This document shows, in pieces, positions 1 to 7,471 of a stretch of 28,582 nucleotides of DNA. This stretch comes from Acidobacteriaceae bacterium (GTDB taxonomy: Bacteria > Acidobacteriota > Terriglobia > Terriglobales > Acidobacteriaceae), in contig PMBA01000002.1 in assembly GCA_003152795.1 (NCBI GenBank), positions 1 through 28,582 of the forward strand, written 5' to 3'. The translations under genes and the position numbers were made by a program. Position 1 is the stretch's first letter. Each line of letters opens with the position of its first letter. The notes below the pieces were generated by a model, which searched no databases, was not told where the DNA came from, and was given only the letters and a program-made list of their open reading frames with translations.

Positions 1-48
1 TCCTTCGTTGAGGGCTTGGACGATTTCGATGAGATGCGTGGCCTTCAT
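1..48 (-). CDS. N-terminal fragment of a gene running off the left edge, possibly nucleotidyltransferase-like
   Basis: An ATG at 48-46 on the minus strand opens a frame that stays open to the window edge and encodes MKATHLIEIVQALNEG. The wording resembles the first residues of small nucleotidyltransferases of the AbiEii/MNT type, which often begin with a short helix ending in ALNE(A/G) before a VRYLVVGG strand. Only 16 residues are visible and no catalytic motif can be seen. No convincing Shine-Dalgarno sequence precedes the ATG. The gene would be divergent from the membrane protein gene that starts at 229. The functional suggestion is weak inference. Confidence 0.3.
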   Translation of the reverse strand, partial: MKATHLIEIVQALNEG

Positions 49-228
49 GAATCTGACAGGATGAGCATTGGCGTGGGAGGAGGCGACGGAGCCAAGCTAA
101 CCCATCAATTGACCTACTCAACCCTGAAGCGACATCACGAAGTCAGTTAGGTATAGCAGTTTTTCGCACCATGTCTTTGCCTTTGACCCGCCCCCGGACC
201 ACCGATACCACAGGGCCGCAAAACGCGG
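49..228. other. Divergent intergenic region, no gene seen
   Basis: This 180-bp stretch separates the leftward fragment from the rightward membrane protein gene and should hold promoters for both. I could not find a -35/-10 pair with good spacing. TTGACC at 109-114 and TATAGC at 152-157 are too far apart to pair. Confidence 0.3.
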
Positions 229-2469
229 ATGTCCACTAGAACTTCAAGAGGCGCGGAGGATCTCCGCCGGTATTTCTATAGCGGCTGGGCATTTCTGATT
301 CCGTACCTGGCGGCCTACCTGCTGTATTACTGGCTGAAGTGGCCGGTGAACGCTGCCAGCAGCGAGGGAACAGTGAAAGCGGCGAGTGAGAGTGGGACTT
401 GGGCCCCGCCGCTACTCCACGTCTACTGGGTCCTCCATGCGATCAATCTCGTGCTCGCGGCGATCGCGCTGGTTGGTCTCATGCGAAGGCGCGAAGCCGC
501 GAAGGTACAGGCTCAGTCTGCTCCAAACTTTAGGCCTAAAGCTTTAAGCGCGACGCAACCGGCCGCACCTACGGCCCGTGGGGAAATCGCCTGTAAACAG
601 GTTCATTTACAGGAGGCCGCTGAGGAAGCAGAGGGTACTGAAAGCTCGGAGATGGAAGGCAGGTCACCTTCACCCTCACTTTCCCTTTCACTCAAGATAG
701 CCCCCTGGCTGCTCCTCGCCCTGCTTTTCTACATCCCTGGCGTCTACCTCGAATGGCCCGCCGACTCATGGGAGCACCTCCGCCGCATCAACGAATGGGC
801 GACGATCGACGCGGCGAGCGGATTTTCCGCAGGCTATAAATCGTTCTATTTCTTCGCATATAGCTTCGTGGGGGGCATCCCCGCTGCGCACCAACTCTTC
901 TGGCTGAATATCTACCACACAGTGGTGTGCCTATTGCTTAGCTTGCAATACTATCGGCTGGCCCAGGCCGTTGGGCTCGGCCGTCGATTGGCGTTTTTGT
1001 TCGTCATCGTCAACCTACTGACCTTCGGCAACAGCACGTTTGCGTTTTTCCGTTATTACAGTCTGGCAAGCACCCTGTTCGCCCAACTCGGGGCGGTGGC
1101 GCTCATTCGCATCGCGGTCGGGGCGCTGAAAGCGCCGGGGAAAAAAGCACGGAGCGGGCAAGGACCGCTGGCGCAGCAAATCGCACCGCGCTTTCTAGGC
1201 GCGGCGCCCGGCATCGCCTCCCTAATCTCTGCGCCCTTTTCTTTGCTCCGCGGCAGCTTTGCCGCAGGCGGATTGCTGCCGCTCATTGCCTTCAACCATG
1301 TGCAGGGGCTCGGCATCGCAGGTCTGGGGCTGGGCGCAGTGATCATCTGGCGGTTGATCGACTGGCGGCGTTTAATGGTCTTCTGGTTGGCGACGGCTGC
1401 GATTGCCTTAAGTGTCGCCGCGGTTCTTTGGTGGCCGCGGCACGCTTACGTCGACTCTGTCTACCGGCTGCAGGGTTGGCTGAACGCTTGGTATGGCTTT
1501 AACATGTACTCGTGGCCGTCGCCCGCGGCCAACCGCACGATGCAGATTCTCGGGCTGTTCGGCCTATTGAATCTTGCAGCTGGAGTTATCCTCGTCTGTC
1601 GGAACCATGTGGTCGGCTGGTTAACTGTCGGCCCGGTGATCGGCCTAAGCGTCCCGTTCATCGCGCTTCCTATTGTCAACCGCCTGGCCGCCGAAGACGT
1701 CGTCGCAATCATGGCGGCCCATCGAATGTTCTTTGCAGTCCCTTCCGGTTTGGCGGTCGTCGTGCTCACGCAAGAACTCAGCTGTTGGCTCCGGGTACGC
1801 CACCACCGGGTCGGATCGCCGTTGCAGGCGCGTGGCGCCGACATGCCGTCCGCCATCAGCGGCGGGCTGGTGGCTATTGCCGCGCTCCTGCCAACACAAA
1901 TTCAAAGTTGGAGAGACCGAACCTCGCCTGCTTTCGCACTTTTACTAATGTGCCTTGGTTTCGCGATGACGGTGCCGTCAAACTGGATGGGTTTCAATCG
2001 CACCTGGCAAGTGCTTGCGCGAACACCGGACGATCTGGCATTACACCAGGTGTGGCAGAGCATCGCGACTTACGCCTCCCTTCCTGGCAAGAACTCCACT
2101 GCTCGCATTCAGACGATGTCTATACCGGGATATTTGATCGATATACAACATGCTGGCCGACCTGATGTGGACTATCGACATTTTGAAAACACGCACCTCA
2201 ATCCCATCTATGATTTCACCAGAGCGATGAATGCCCTTGGCAGTGTCGATACTTTGAAGACAGCCCGCTTCCTCCTGTTTGACCCCGCCGGCTTTTACAG
2301 CTGCTATTCTCTGGCTGGAATCTGCTCGGGACACTGGCCACCCCAGGAAGCTGCGCTCGCTGCCGCCGGAACGCCCGAATTGAATACGCTATGCGGGCAA
2401 GCTGGCTTGCATGCGCAAGCGATCCCCGGAGGCATCGTCTTCTATCCTGCAGACACCGCGAAACCGTGA
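229..2469 (+). CDS. Large polytopic membrane protein, possible GT-C-like glycosyltransferase
   Basis: The 746-residue product has about ten hydrophobic segments (first ones near residues 21-37, 62-85 and 157-173) and a more polar C-terminal part from about residue 600. After the third segment comes PADSWEH (residues 177-183). An acidic pair in the first large external loop is typical of GT-C membrane glycosyltransferases that use lipid-linked sugars, and this is the only hint of function. Residues about 88-155, between segments two and three, form a polar low-complexity stretch that matches a repeat family also seen in the CapD-like gene and the regulator gene; the usual protein probably lacks it. 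It is the only substantial plus-strand gene, convergent with the polysaccharide operon and 75 bp from its end. I do not recognise a named family. The ATG start has only a weak ribosome site. Confidence 0.75.
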   Translation: MSTRTSRGAEDLRRYFYSGWAFLIPYLAAYLLYYWLKWPVNAASSEGTVKAASESGTWAPPLLHVYWVLHAINLVLAAIALVGLMRRREAAKVQAQSAPNFRPKALSATQPAAPTARGEIACKQVHLQEAAEEAEGTESSEMEGRSPSPSLSLSLKIAPWLLLALLFYIPGVYLEWPADSWEHLRRINEWATIDAASGFSAGYKSFYFFAYSFVGGIPAAHQLFWLNIYHTVVCLLLSLQYYRLAQAVGLGRRLAFLFVIVNLLTFGNSTFAFFRYYSLASTLFAQLGAVALIRIAVGALKAPGKKARSGQGPLAQQIAPRFLGAAPGIASLISAPFSLLRGSFAAGGLLPLIAFNHVQGLGIAGLGLGAVIIWRLIDWRRLMVFWLATAAIALSVAAVLWWPRHAYVDSVYRLQGWLNAWYGFNMYSWPSPAANRTMQILGLFGLLNLAAGVILVCRNHVVGWLTVGPVIGLSVPFIALPIVNRLAAEDVVAIMAAHRMFFAVPSGLAVVVLTQELSCWLRVRHHRVGSPLQARGADMPSAISGGLVAIAALLPTQIQSWRDRTSPAFALLLMCLGFAMTVPSNWMGFNRTWQVLARTPDDLALHQVWQSIATYASLPGKNSTARIQTMSIPGYLIDIQHAGRPDVDYRHFENTHLNPIYDFTRAMNALGSVDTLKTARFLLFDPAGFYSCYSLAGICSGHWPPQEAALAAAGTPELNTLCGQAGLHAQAIPGGIVFYPADTAKP
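490..693 (+). repeat. Repeat-like in-frame insert in the membrane protein gene
   Basis: This stretch has a different texture from the flanking membrane segments. It contains a perfect 14-bp palindrome (CTTTAGGCCTAAAG, 528-541), an 8-bp inverted repeat (CCTGTAAA 590-597 with TTTACAGG 606-613), and a pyrimidine tract at 664-693 made of TCACCTTCAC, CCTCACTTTC and CCTTTCACTC. The tract is the same kind as at 3263-3296 and, in reverse complement, at 27256-27286. The insert encodes a polar linker that ends in repeated Ser-Pro/Ser-Leu. The insert borders are estimated from the hydrophobicity change, not from an alignment. Confidence 0.5.
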
Positions 2470-2544
2470 GAACTAGTGTCCTTCAACGAGTTCTAACGCC
2501 ACTTGGCACATCCTATCGGTCCATAAATTGACGCGCCTCGGGCA

Positions 2545-4713
2545 TCAGACGACAGTCAAATATGGCTGGTATTCCGGCACAAGCTTCTGGATCTCCACCT
2601 TGACCCGGTTTGGATCCATGCTCGCTGCCTGGTGATGAATGCTCAACAGCCCGTGGCGGAGGGTCTCAAAGGGCAGTGGTTCACCCACGAAACGCATAAT
2701 CTTGGGATGATCGGTCGACGCCATGTTTTCGGTGTTATGGTTGATTTCCTCGAAAAGCTTCTCGCCGGGCCGCAGACCGACGAACTTCAATTCGATATCG
2801 ATATCTGGTCGCAGTCCACTCAGCTCAATCAATTGCCGCGCCACATCGACGACTTTCACCAGCTTGCCCATGTCGAGCACGAAAATCTCCCCACCCTGCC
2901 CCAATGTTGCGCTCTGCAGCACCAACCCGACCGCCTCCGACACAGTCATGAAATAGCGCGTGATCTCTGGGTGGGTGACCGTCACGGGTCCCCCGGTCGC
3001 AATCTGCTTTTTGAAGGTCGGAATCACGCTGCCAGACGATCCCAGCACGTTGCCAAAGCGTACAGCCATGAACCTCGTTTGCGGCGAAGCCGCAAACGAG
3101 GGTTCAGAGTTCTGGGTCCTGAGTTGTGGGTCAGCAAACTCTCCTCCTGCCACGCTCACGGCTTCGATTCCGGCGCGGTTGGAACCATGCCCTCCACCTA
3201 CGCCGTTTTCAAGATTTCCCGCTTTCCCGCTTTCCCGCTTTTCCCCTTCGTCCCCCACCCGCCTTCCACTCTCACTCTCACTTCCACTTTGCCCTCGGCA
3301 TCCCTGATGCCGCTGCAGCGCCTGGATATACAGTTCCGCCAGCCGTTTGGTGGCACCCATGGCGCTGGTGGGATTGATCGCCTTGTCGGTAGAGATGAGA
3401 ACGAAACGCTCGACTCCAAACTCCGCCGAGAGCTTTGCCATTTGCTTGGTGCCGATAGTATTATTGCGGAACGCCTCGTAGGGCTGGGACTCCATCATCG
3501 GTACGTGCTTGTGTGCGGCGGCATGAAAGACCAACTGCGGCCGAAACCGTTTAAAGATCGCGCGCATGCGTTCGCCGTCGAGAATGTCGGCAACGAGCGG
3601 CACGATCTGGGCGCTGTGGCCCAAGGTGAGCAATTCCTGTTCGATCTGGAAGATCTGCACCTCGCAGCGCTCGACTAGCAGCAGGCGCAGCGGATGATAG
3701 CCAGCGATCTGCCGGCAGAGTTCACCGCCGATACTTCCTCCCGCGCCCGTCACCATAACGATCTTGCCCTGAACCAGTTCGCGAATTCGTTCCGTCTCGA
3801 GGCATATGCTCTCCCGTCCGAGCAAATCCTCAAGCTGCACCGGACGAATCTGCGTAATCTCCACCGTACCATTCACGATTTGCTCCATGGAGGGGACAGT
3901 TCGGACCTTGAGGCGCGCCTCGTTGAACACCTGCACCACCTCGCGGATCCGTTTGCCGCTCGCACTCGGCATCGCGATAACAGCTTCGTCTGCCTTGATC
4001 TTGCCCTCCGCCAACAATTCCGGCCGACCAACGACGGTCACGCCATGAATACGCTTGGTCCATTTCGCCCGGTCATCATCAAAAAATGCCACCGGCGTCA
4101 TACAAAGATCCCGCCGCAGCTTCATTTCCTTCGCGAGATTGGCGCCGACATCACCCGCGCCAACGATCACAATCCGGCGGGGTGCCTTACCGTTTTCCCC
4201 AATTCCTCTCTGTCGTTCGCGTAACGTCCGGAAAAGCACGCGGACGTTTATTAATCCGACAGTGTCGAGCAAAAAGCTAAGAATCACGATGGATCGCGGC
4301 GGGGCGTGGGATCCGCCTGTCGCATACCAAATGACCAAAGCGACCAAGCTGGTTGCGGCGCACGCGAAAACGACCCGTCGGGCGTCCGGCAAACTGAAGT
4401 AGCTCAGCAGGCTGCGAAACTGGCCAAAGACGAAGAGGAATACCAGTTCGACCGGAAGCGACCATTGGAGAGTTTCCCAGAAAAGCGTCTGCTGGTCGAC
4501 CAGCGGATGGAATTCGAACCGAATCAGATAGGCCAGCCAATGCGCGATGAGAATCACGCCACTGTAGGTCACACCCAACAACAGCACCTTTGTGTAGTCC
4601 GTCCCGCTGCCAAATGGCGAGCGGCTGAGCGCGGCCGGATCAACAAAAGGAAGGCTGCTGCCGTCCTTCGTCGCGGCGAAAGGCGAACCGCTATTGCTGT
4701 TACCGTTACCCAT
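2545..4713 (-). CDS. CapD/FlaA1/WbpM-type nucleoside-diphosphate-sugar 4,6-dehydratase, membrane-anchored
   Basis: This inner-membrane enzyme type converts a UDP-N-acetylhexosamine to a 4-keto-6-deoxy intermediate for unusual sugars in surface glycans. Numbering is for the 722-residue form. Four or so hydrophobic segments (about 40-155) precede a first Rossmann domain with VGAGDVG (184-190) and a second, catalytic short-chain dehydrogenase domain with TGAGGSIGG (322-330). The catalytic region reads STDKAINPTS then MGATK, with Met in the place of the usual Tyr of YxxxK, as is normal for this family. About 77 residues (471-547) of low-complexity repeat-encoded sequence interrupt this domain between LQRHQ and RFMAVRFGNVLGSSG, making the protein longer than usual. 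The frame opens at a GTG (4773), but GGGAGG lies 10 nt before the ATG at 4713, so that start is preferred; ATG 4722 is a third option. It is the last gene of the minus-strand run. Confidence 0.92.
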   Translation of the reverse strand: MGNGNSNSGSPFAATKDGSSLPFVDPAALSRSPFGSGTDYTKVLLLGVTYSGVILIAHWLAYLIRFEFHPLVDQQTLFWETLQWSLPVELVFLFVFGQFRSLLSYFSLPDARRVVFACAATSLVALVIWYATGGSHAPPRSIVILSFLLDTVGLINVRVLFRTLRERQRGIGENGKAPRRIVIVGAGDVGANLAKEMKLRRDLCMTPVAFFDDDRAKWTKRIHGVTVVGRPELLAEGKIKADEAVIAMPSASGKRIREVVQVFNEARLKVRTVPSMEQIVNGTVEITQIRPVQLEDLLGRESICLETERIRELVQGKIVMVTGAGGSIGGELCRQIAGYHPLRLLLVERCEVQIFQIEQELLTLGHSAQIVPLVADILDGERMRAIFKRFRPQLVFHAAAHKHVPMMESQPYEAFRNNTIGTKQMAKLSAEFGVERFVLISTDKAINPTSAMGATKRLAELYIQALQRHQGCRGQSGSESESGRRVGDEGEKRESGKAGNLENGVGGGHGSNRAGIEAVSVAGGEFADPQLRTQNSEPSFAASPQTRFMAVRFGNVLGSSGSVIPTFKKQIATGGPVTVTHPEITRYFMTVSEAVGLVLQSATLGQGGEIFVLDMGKLVKVVDVARQLIELSGLRPDIDIELKFVGLRPGEKLFEEINHNTENMASTDHPKIMRFVGEPLPFETLRHGLLSIHHQAASMDPNRVKVEIQKLVPEYQPYLTVV
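3073..3101. repeat. Perfect hairpin with GGC-GAA-GCC apex at the edge of the insert
   Basis: The arms CCTCGTTTGCGGC (3073-3085) and GCCGCAAACGAGG (3089-3101) pair perfectly around GAA. The hairpin sits exactly at the border between the insert and the conserved catalytic domain. Another hairpin with the same GGC-TTC-GCC type apex occurs at 27239-27255, also at the edge of an insert. Confidence 0.8.
3073..3303 (-). repeat. In-frame repeat insert inside the CapD-like gene
   Basis: The insert lies between the MGATK helix region and the conserved RFGNVLGSSGS strand. On the plus strand it contains, in order, a hairpin (3073-3101), TTCTGGGTCCTGAGTTGTGG-type sequence, three to four copies of TTTCCCGC (3211-3246), and a CACTCTCACTCTCAC tract (3263-3296). 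Its translation is rich in Gly, Ser, Glu and Arg, and the reading frame is kept throughout. A 19-nt stretch (GGAAAAGCGGGAAAGCGGG in the coding direction) is identical to a stretch at 27831-27849 in the regulator region. Exact borders need an alignment to relatives. Confidence 0.75.
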
Positions 4714-4741
4714 GTTGCTCATGCCTCCCGAAGATATTAGG

Positions 4742-4758
4742 CCAAATGCTGCATTTGG
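4742..4758. promoter_or_regulatory. Near-perfect palindrome just upstream of the preferred CapD-like start
   Basis: CCAAATGC and GCATTTGG flank a single central T. The site is about 30-45 nt before the ATG at 4713 and next to the only sizeable gap (about 280 bp) in this end of the operon. It could bind a dimeric regulator or be part of an internal promoter. If translation starts at the GTG at 4773 it is simply coding sequence. Confidence 0.25.
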
Positions 4759-4991
4759 AGTGAATCGAGACACCTACACCCGGTAAATGCTTAGGTCGAG
4801 TCGGAATCACCTTCCCGCCGCAGGACCGCGCTGCCGTCCACCATGTGACATAACGCGGGAAGAATCCATGAGCTATGCAGGGTGGCGGCTGCGGCCACAC
4901 CTGTATGCCGGATGGGGCCGACGCCAGAGGCGATCGACCCTCCGCCGCTCAGATTCGCGATGTGCCTTCGAGCAACGCGCGCTGCCGCAAT

Positions 4992-5720
4992 TCAGCACCG
5001 CGTCTCCACTGCGTCGGCGCCGGGCGGGGGAAAAGGAACCAGCGGCTGGGTGCGCCCGGCAACCGCGATTAGTTCCTCGGTGGCGCCGAGCCTGCGCAAT
5101 AAACCCTGCACGCCTCTTAGCGCCCTTCGGCGGGAAATAATCGCCACCACCGTCAATATAATCAGGTGCCCATCGACCCCTACACCCTGGTGTTTCGCAT
5201 AGAACAGACCCAGCCGGCTTTTCCACGGACGAATCACCTGATTGTATTTCAGATCGGGATTCTCGCTGCCCTTGAGAATGTCACCCTCGTCGGAGAATAC
5301 GATGGAGGAGAAGTCGGTGATTCCGGGCCGCGCATCGAAAAGATGGTATTCCTCCTCAGTGTAGAAGGCGACATCGCGCATGACCTGCGGGCGCGGGCCG
5401 ACGAGGCTCATGTCGCCGACGAGCACGTTCCACAGCTGGGGGACCTCGTCGAATTTGGTCTTGCGGATGAGCCTGCCCACCCACGTGATCCGGCGGTCGT
5501 TGGCCGCCGTGGATGCACCGCCCTTCTTGTCTGCGTTTCTTACCATCGACCGCAGCTTTACCATATTGAACCTGCGGTCGCGGGCACGAGCGCGCGGAGC
5601 GATGTAAAAAGGGCTGCAGAAGTCCTGCAGCCAGATGAGTAGCATGAACACCAGCAGCAGCGGCCACAGCATGAGCAGGCCGCAGAGGGACACAACGATG
5701 TCAAACAGGCGTTTCAACAT
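4992..5720 (-). CDS. Initiating phosphosugar transferase (PglC/WcaJ-type, bacterial sugar transferase family)
   Basis: Enzymes of this family move a sugar-1-phosphate from a UDP-sugar to undecaprenyl phosphate at the inner membrane, which is the first step of a lipid-linked repeat unit. The 242-residue protein starts with one re-entrant hydrophobic segment (about 5-31), has the short single-domain form, and carries the family core: KLRSM (55-59), TKFDEVPQLWNVL with the catalytic Asp91-Glu92 pair, and GDMSLVGPRP (102-111). The last 40 residues are divergent and proline-rich. The start is the ATG at 5720, 3 nt after the transketolase C-subunit stop, so the two are co-transcribed. The acceptor sugar cannot be told from sequence; neighbouring dehydratase and aminotransferases suggest a modified amino sugar. 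Confidence 0.92.
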   Translation of the reverse strand: MLKRLFDIVVSLCGLLMLWPLLLVFMLLIWLQDFCSPFYIAPRARARDRRFNMVKLRSMVRNADKKGGASTAANDRRITWVGRLIRKTKFDEVPQLWNVLVGDMSLVGPRPQVMRDVAFYTEEEYHLFDARPGITDFSSIVFSDEGDILKGSENPDLKYNQVIRPWKSRLGLFYAKHQGVGVDGHLIILTVVAIISRRRALRGVQGLLRRLGATEELIAVAGRTQPLVPFPPPGADAVETRC

Positions 5721-5723
5721 GGC

Positions 5724-6644
5724 TTACGACAAAAGCAGTTTTTGGGTGCGCCGAACAATGCTGGCGGCGTCCATGTCGTAGGTGGTCCGCAGATACGCCT
5801 GCGAACCGACCACGCTTGAAAAACAGCCGTCGAGCCCGATGCGCAGAAACTTGCCGAAACAAGTGCCCGCATCAGCGAGCGTCTCCAGGACGAGACCACC
5901 CAAACCGCCGTGGATGGTGTGCTCTTCCACAGTCACGAGAGCGCGATGCGTGCGCGCGGCTTCCACCAGACGACCCGGCTCTACGGGTTTGATCGTGTGC
6001 ACGGCGTAAATGCTGGCGCTGATGCCAACACGCTCCAATTCGTCCGCGGCCTTGACTACCTCGGACAGGATGCCGCCGGTGACGATCAGGGCCACGTCGT
6101 GACCACGCCGCAATACGCGCGGACGCCCGAGCACGAAGGGTTCGTCCGTCGGCCCGTCGGGGCCTTTGTCCTTGTCAAGTCTAAGAAAGCAGGCGCCGGG
6201 AGTTTGCGCAATGGCCTTGGTGGCTTCAGTCACCTCCCCAAGGCTCGTGGGCGAGACACACGTCACGCCAGGAAGCGAGCGCATAATCGCCAAGTCTTCC
6301 GTTGCATGATGTGAAATGCCGAGCGCGCCGTAACTGAAGCCGCCGCCGACGGACACCACCTTCACGTTGGCGCCGTGATAGGCCGCGTCGTTGCGGATCA
6401 TTTCCAGCGCACGCAGCGTCGGGAAATTGCCGATGGAGTAGGTGAAAACAACGTGACCCTCAAGCGCCATGCCCGTGGCAACCAACGTCATGTTTTGCTC
6501 GGCCACGCCGGCGTTGATGAACTGACGCGGAAACCGCCGCCGATACTCGTCGAGGACGGCAAACCCGAGGTCGCCGGTGATCAGCATGACCCGTGGATCC
6601 TTCTCCACAATCTGGCAGAGCGTCTGAATGAAACGGTCGCGCAT
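5724..6644 (-). CDS. Transketolase-like protein, C-terminal (Pyr + C-terminal domain) subunit
   Basis: The 306-residue protein matches the second half of transketolase, split from the first half. It has the pyrimidine-binding domain with FINAGVAEQNM (Glu of AEQ activates thiamine diphosphate), the GGGFSYGALGISHHATEDLAIMR stretch, and a C-terminal domain with VTGG and TVEEHTIHGGLG. Together with its partner it would transfer a two-carbon ketol unit between sugars. The ATG overlaps the stop of the N-subunit by one base (TGATG), so the two are translationally coupled. Placement between a sugar transferase and an aminotransferase argues for a dedicated role in making a precursor sugar, not central metabolism; the substrate is unknown. 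Confidence 0.9.
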   Translation of the reverse strand: MRDRFIQTLCQIVEKDPRVMLITGDLGFAVLDEYRRRFPRQFINAGVAEQNMTLVATGMALEGHVVFTYSIGNFPTLRALEMIRNDAAYHGANVKVVSVGGGFSYGALGISHHATEDLAIMRSLPGVTCVSPTSLGEVTEATKAIAQTPGACFLRLDKDKGPDGPTDEPFVLGRPRVLRRGHDVALIVTGGILSEVVKAADELERVGISASIYAVHTIKPVEPGRLVEAARTHRALVTVEEHTIHGGLGGLVLETLADAGTCFGKFLRIGLDGCFSSVVGSQAYLRTTYDMDAASIVRRTQKLLLS

Positions 6645-7453
6645 CAGGTTCTCTCCAGCTCGGCCAGCGCACGATCGAACTCCTCTCCTCGCGCGGTCCG
6701 ATAGTGCCAGAGCACGGCGTTCTCCATAAAGGAAACACCTTTGCCCTTCGTGGTGTGTGCGATGACCACCGTCGGTTTGCCCGGCTTCTCAGGAAGGTTA
6801 GTCAAGGCCGCGGCGAGCGCCTCATGGTCGTGGCCGTTGACCTCGCGCACACTCCAATTAAATGATTCCCACTTGGCGCGGAAGGGCTCCAGCTGAAGCG
6901 TTTCCGCGACGGGAGCGAGGCTCTGGATCTTGTTGTAGTCGATGATCGCAACGAGGTTGTCGAGCTGGTGGTGCTGGGCGAAGAGCGCCGCTTCCCAGAT
7001 CGTGCCCTCGTCGCATTCGCCGTCGGAGAGCAGCACGAAAATCCGAGCCGGATTGCCAGCCAGCTGCAAAGCTTTGGCCATGCCGACTCCGACGCCAAGC
7101 CCGTGACCGAGGCTGCCCGTCGAAAGCTCGACGCCGGGAACGCCCTTGTGGCTGACGTGACCGGAGAAAATTGAACCGTCATGGTAATGTTTCTCGAGTT
7201 CCTCGGTAGGAAAAAAACCCAACTCTGCCAAGGTCGCATAGACTGCGGCCCCCGCATGCCCCTTGCTCAGGATGAATCGGTCGCGGTCTGCCCAACGTGG
7301 CTGCCGCGAGTCATACCGCATGACACCACCGCCATAGAGCACAGCCAAAATGTCGGCGATGCTGAACGCCGCGGCGATATGGGAACTCCCCCCGCGACTG
7401 GTCATGTGCAGGACGTGGATCCGCACCCGCTTGGCGAGCTCTTGTGTGTTCAC
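6644..7453 (-). CDS. Transketolase-like protein, N-terminal (thiamine diphosphate-binding) subunit
   Basis: This 269-residue protein is the first half of a split transketolase. Visible family features are SRGGSSHI, DRFILSKGHAGAAVYATLAELG, the STGSLGHGLGVGVGMA segment, and the thiamine diphosphate/metal motif SDGECDEGTIWEAA followed by the IIDYNKIQS segment. It ends in WHYRT. It would work as a heteromer with the next gene. It begins 18 nt after the DegT aminotransferase stop. Split pairs like this occur in surface glycan loci and in ansamycin-type pathways (for example Rif15A/B), so an aminated or branched sugar product is possible but unproven. Confidence 0.9.
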   Translation of the reverse strand: MNTQELAKRVRIHVLHMTSRGGSSHIAAAFSIADILAVLYGGGVMRYDSRQPRWADRDRFILSKGHAGAAVYATLAELGFFPTEELEKHYHDGSIFSGHVSHKGVPGVELSTGSLGHGLGVGVGMAKALQLAGNPARIFVLLSDGECDEGTIWEAALFAQHHQLDNLVAIIDYNKIQSLAPVAETLQLEPFRAKWESFNWSVREVNGHDHEALAAALTNLPEKPGKPTVVIAHTTKGKGVSFMENAVLWHYRTARGEEFDRALAELERT

Positions 7454-7471
7454 AGTCCGCCGGCGAATCTC

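Noticed and set aside
2470..2544. AGAACT...AGTTCT inverted repeat as a terminator between convergent genes
   Set aside because: The stem is only 6 bp with a 14-nt loop and there is no T-run on either strand.
2632..3678. 348-codon plus-strand frame antisense to the CapD-like gene
   Set aside because: It lies wholly inside a clear conserved gene on the other strand and its product resembles no family.
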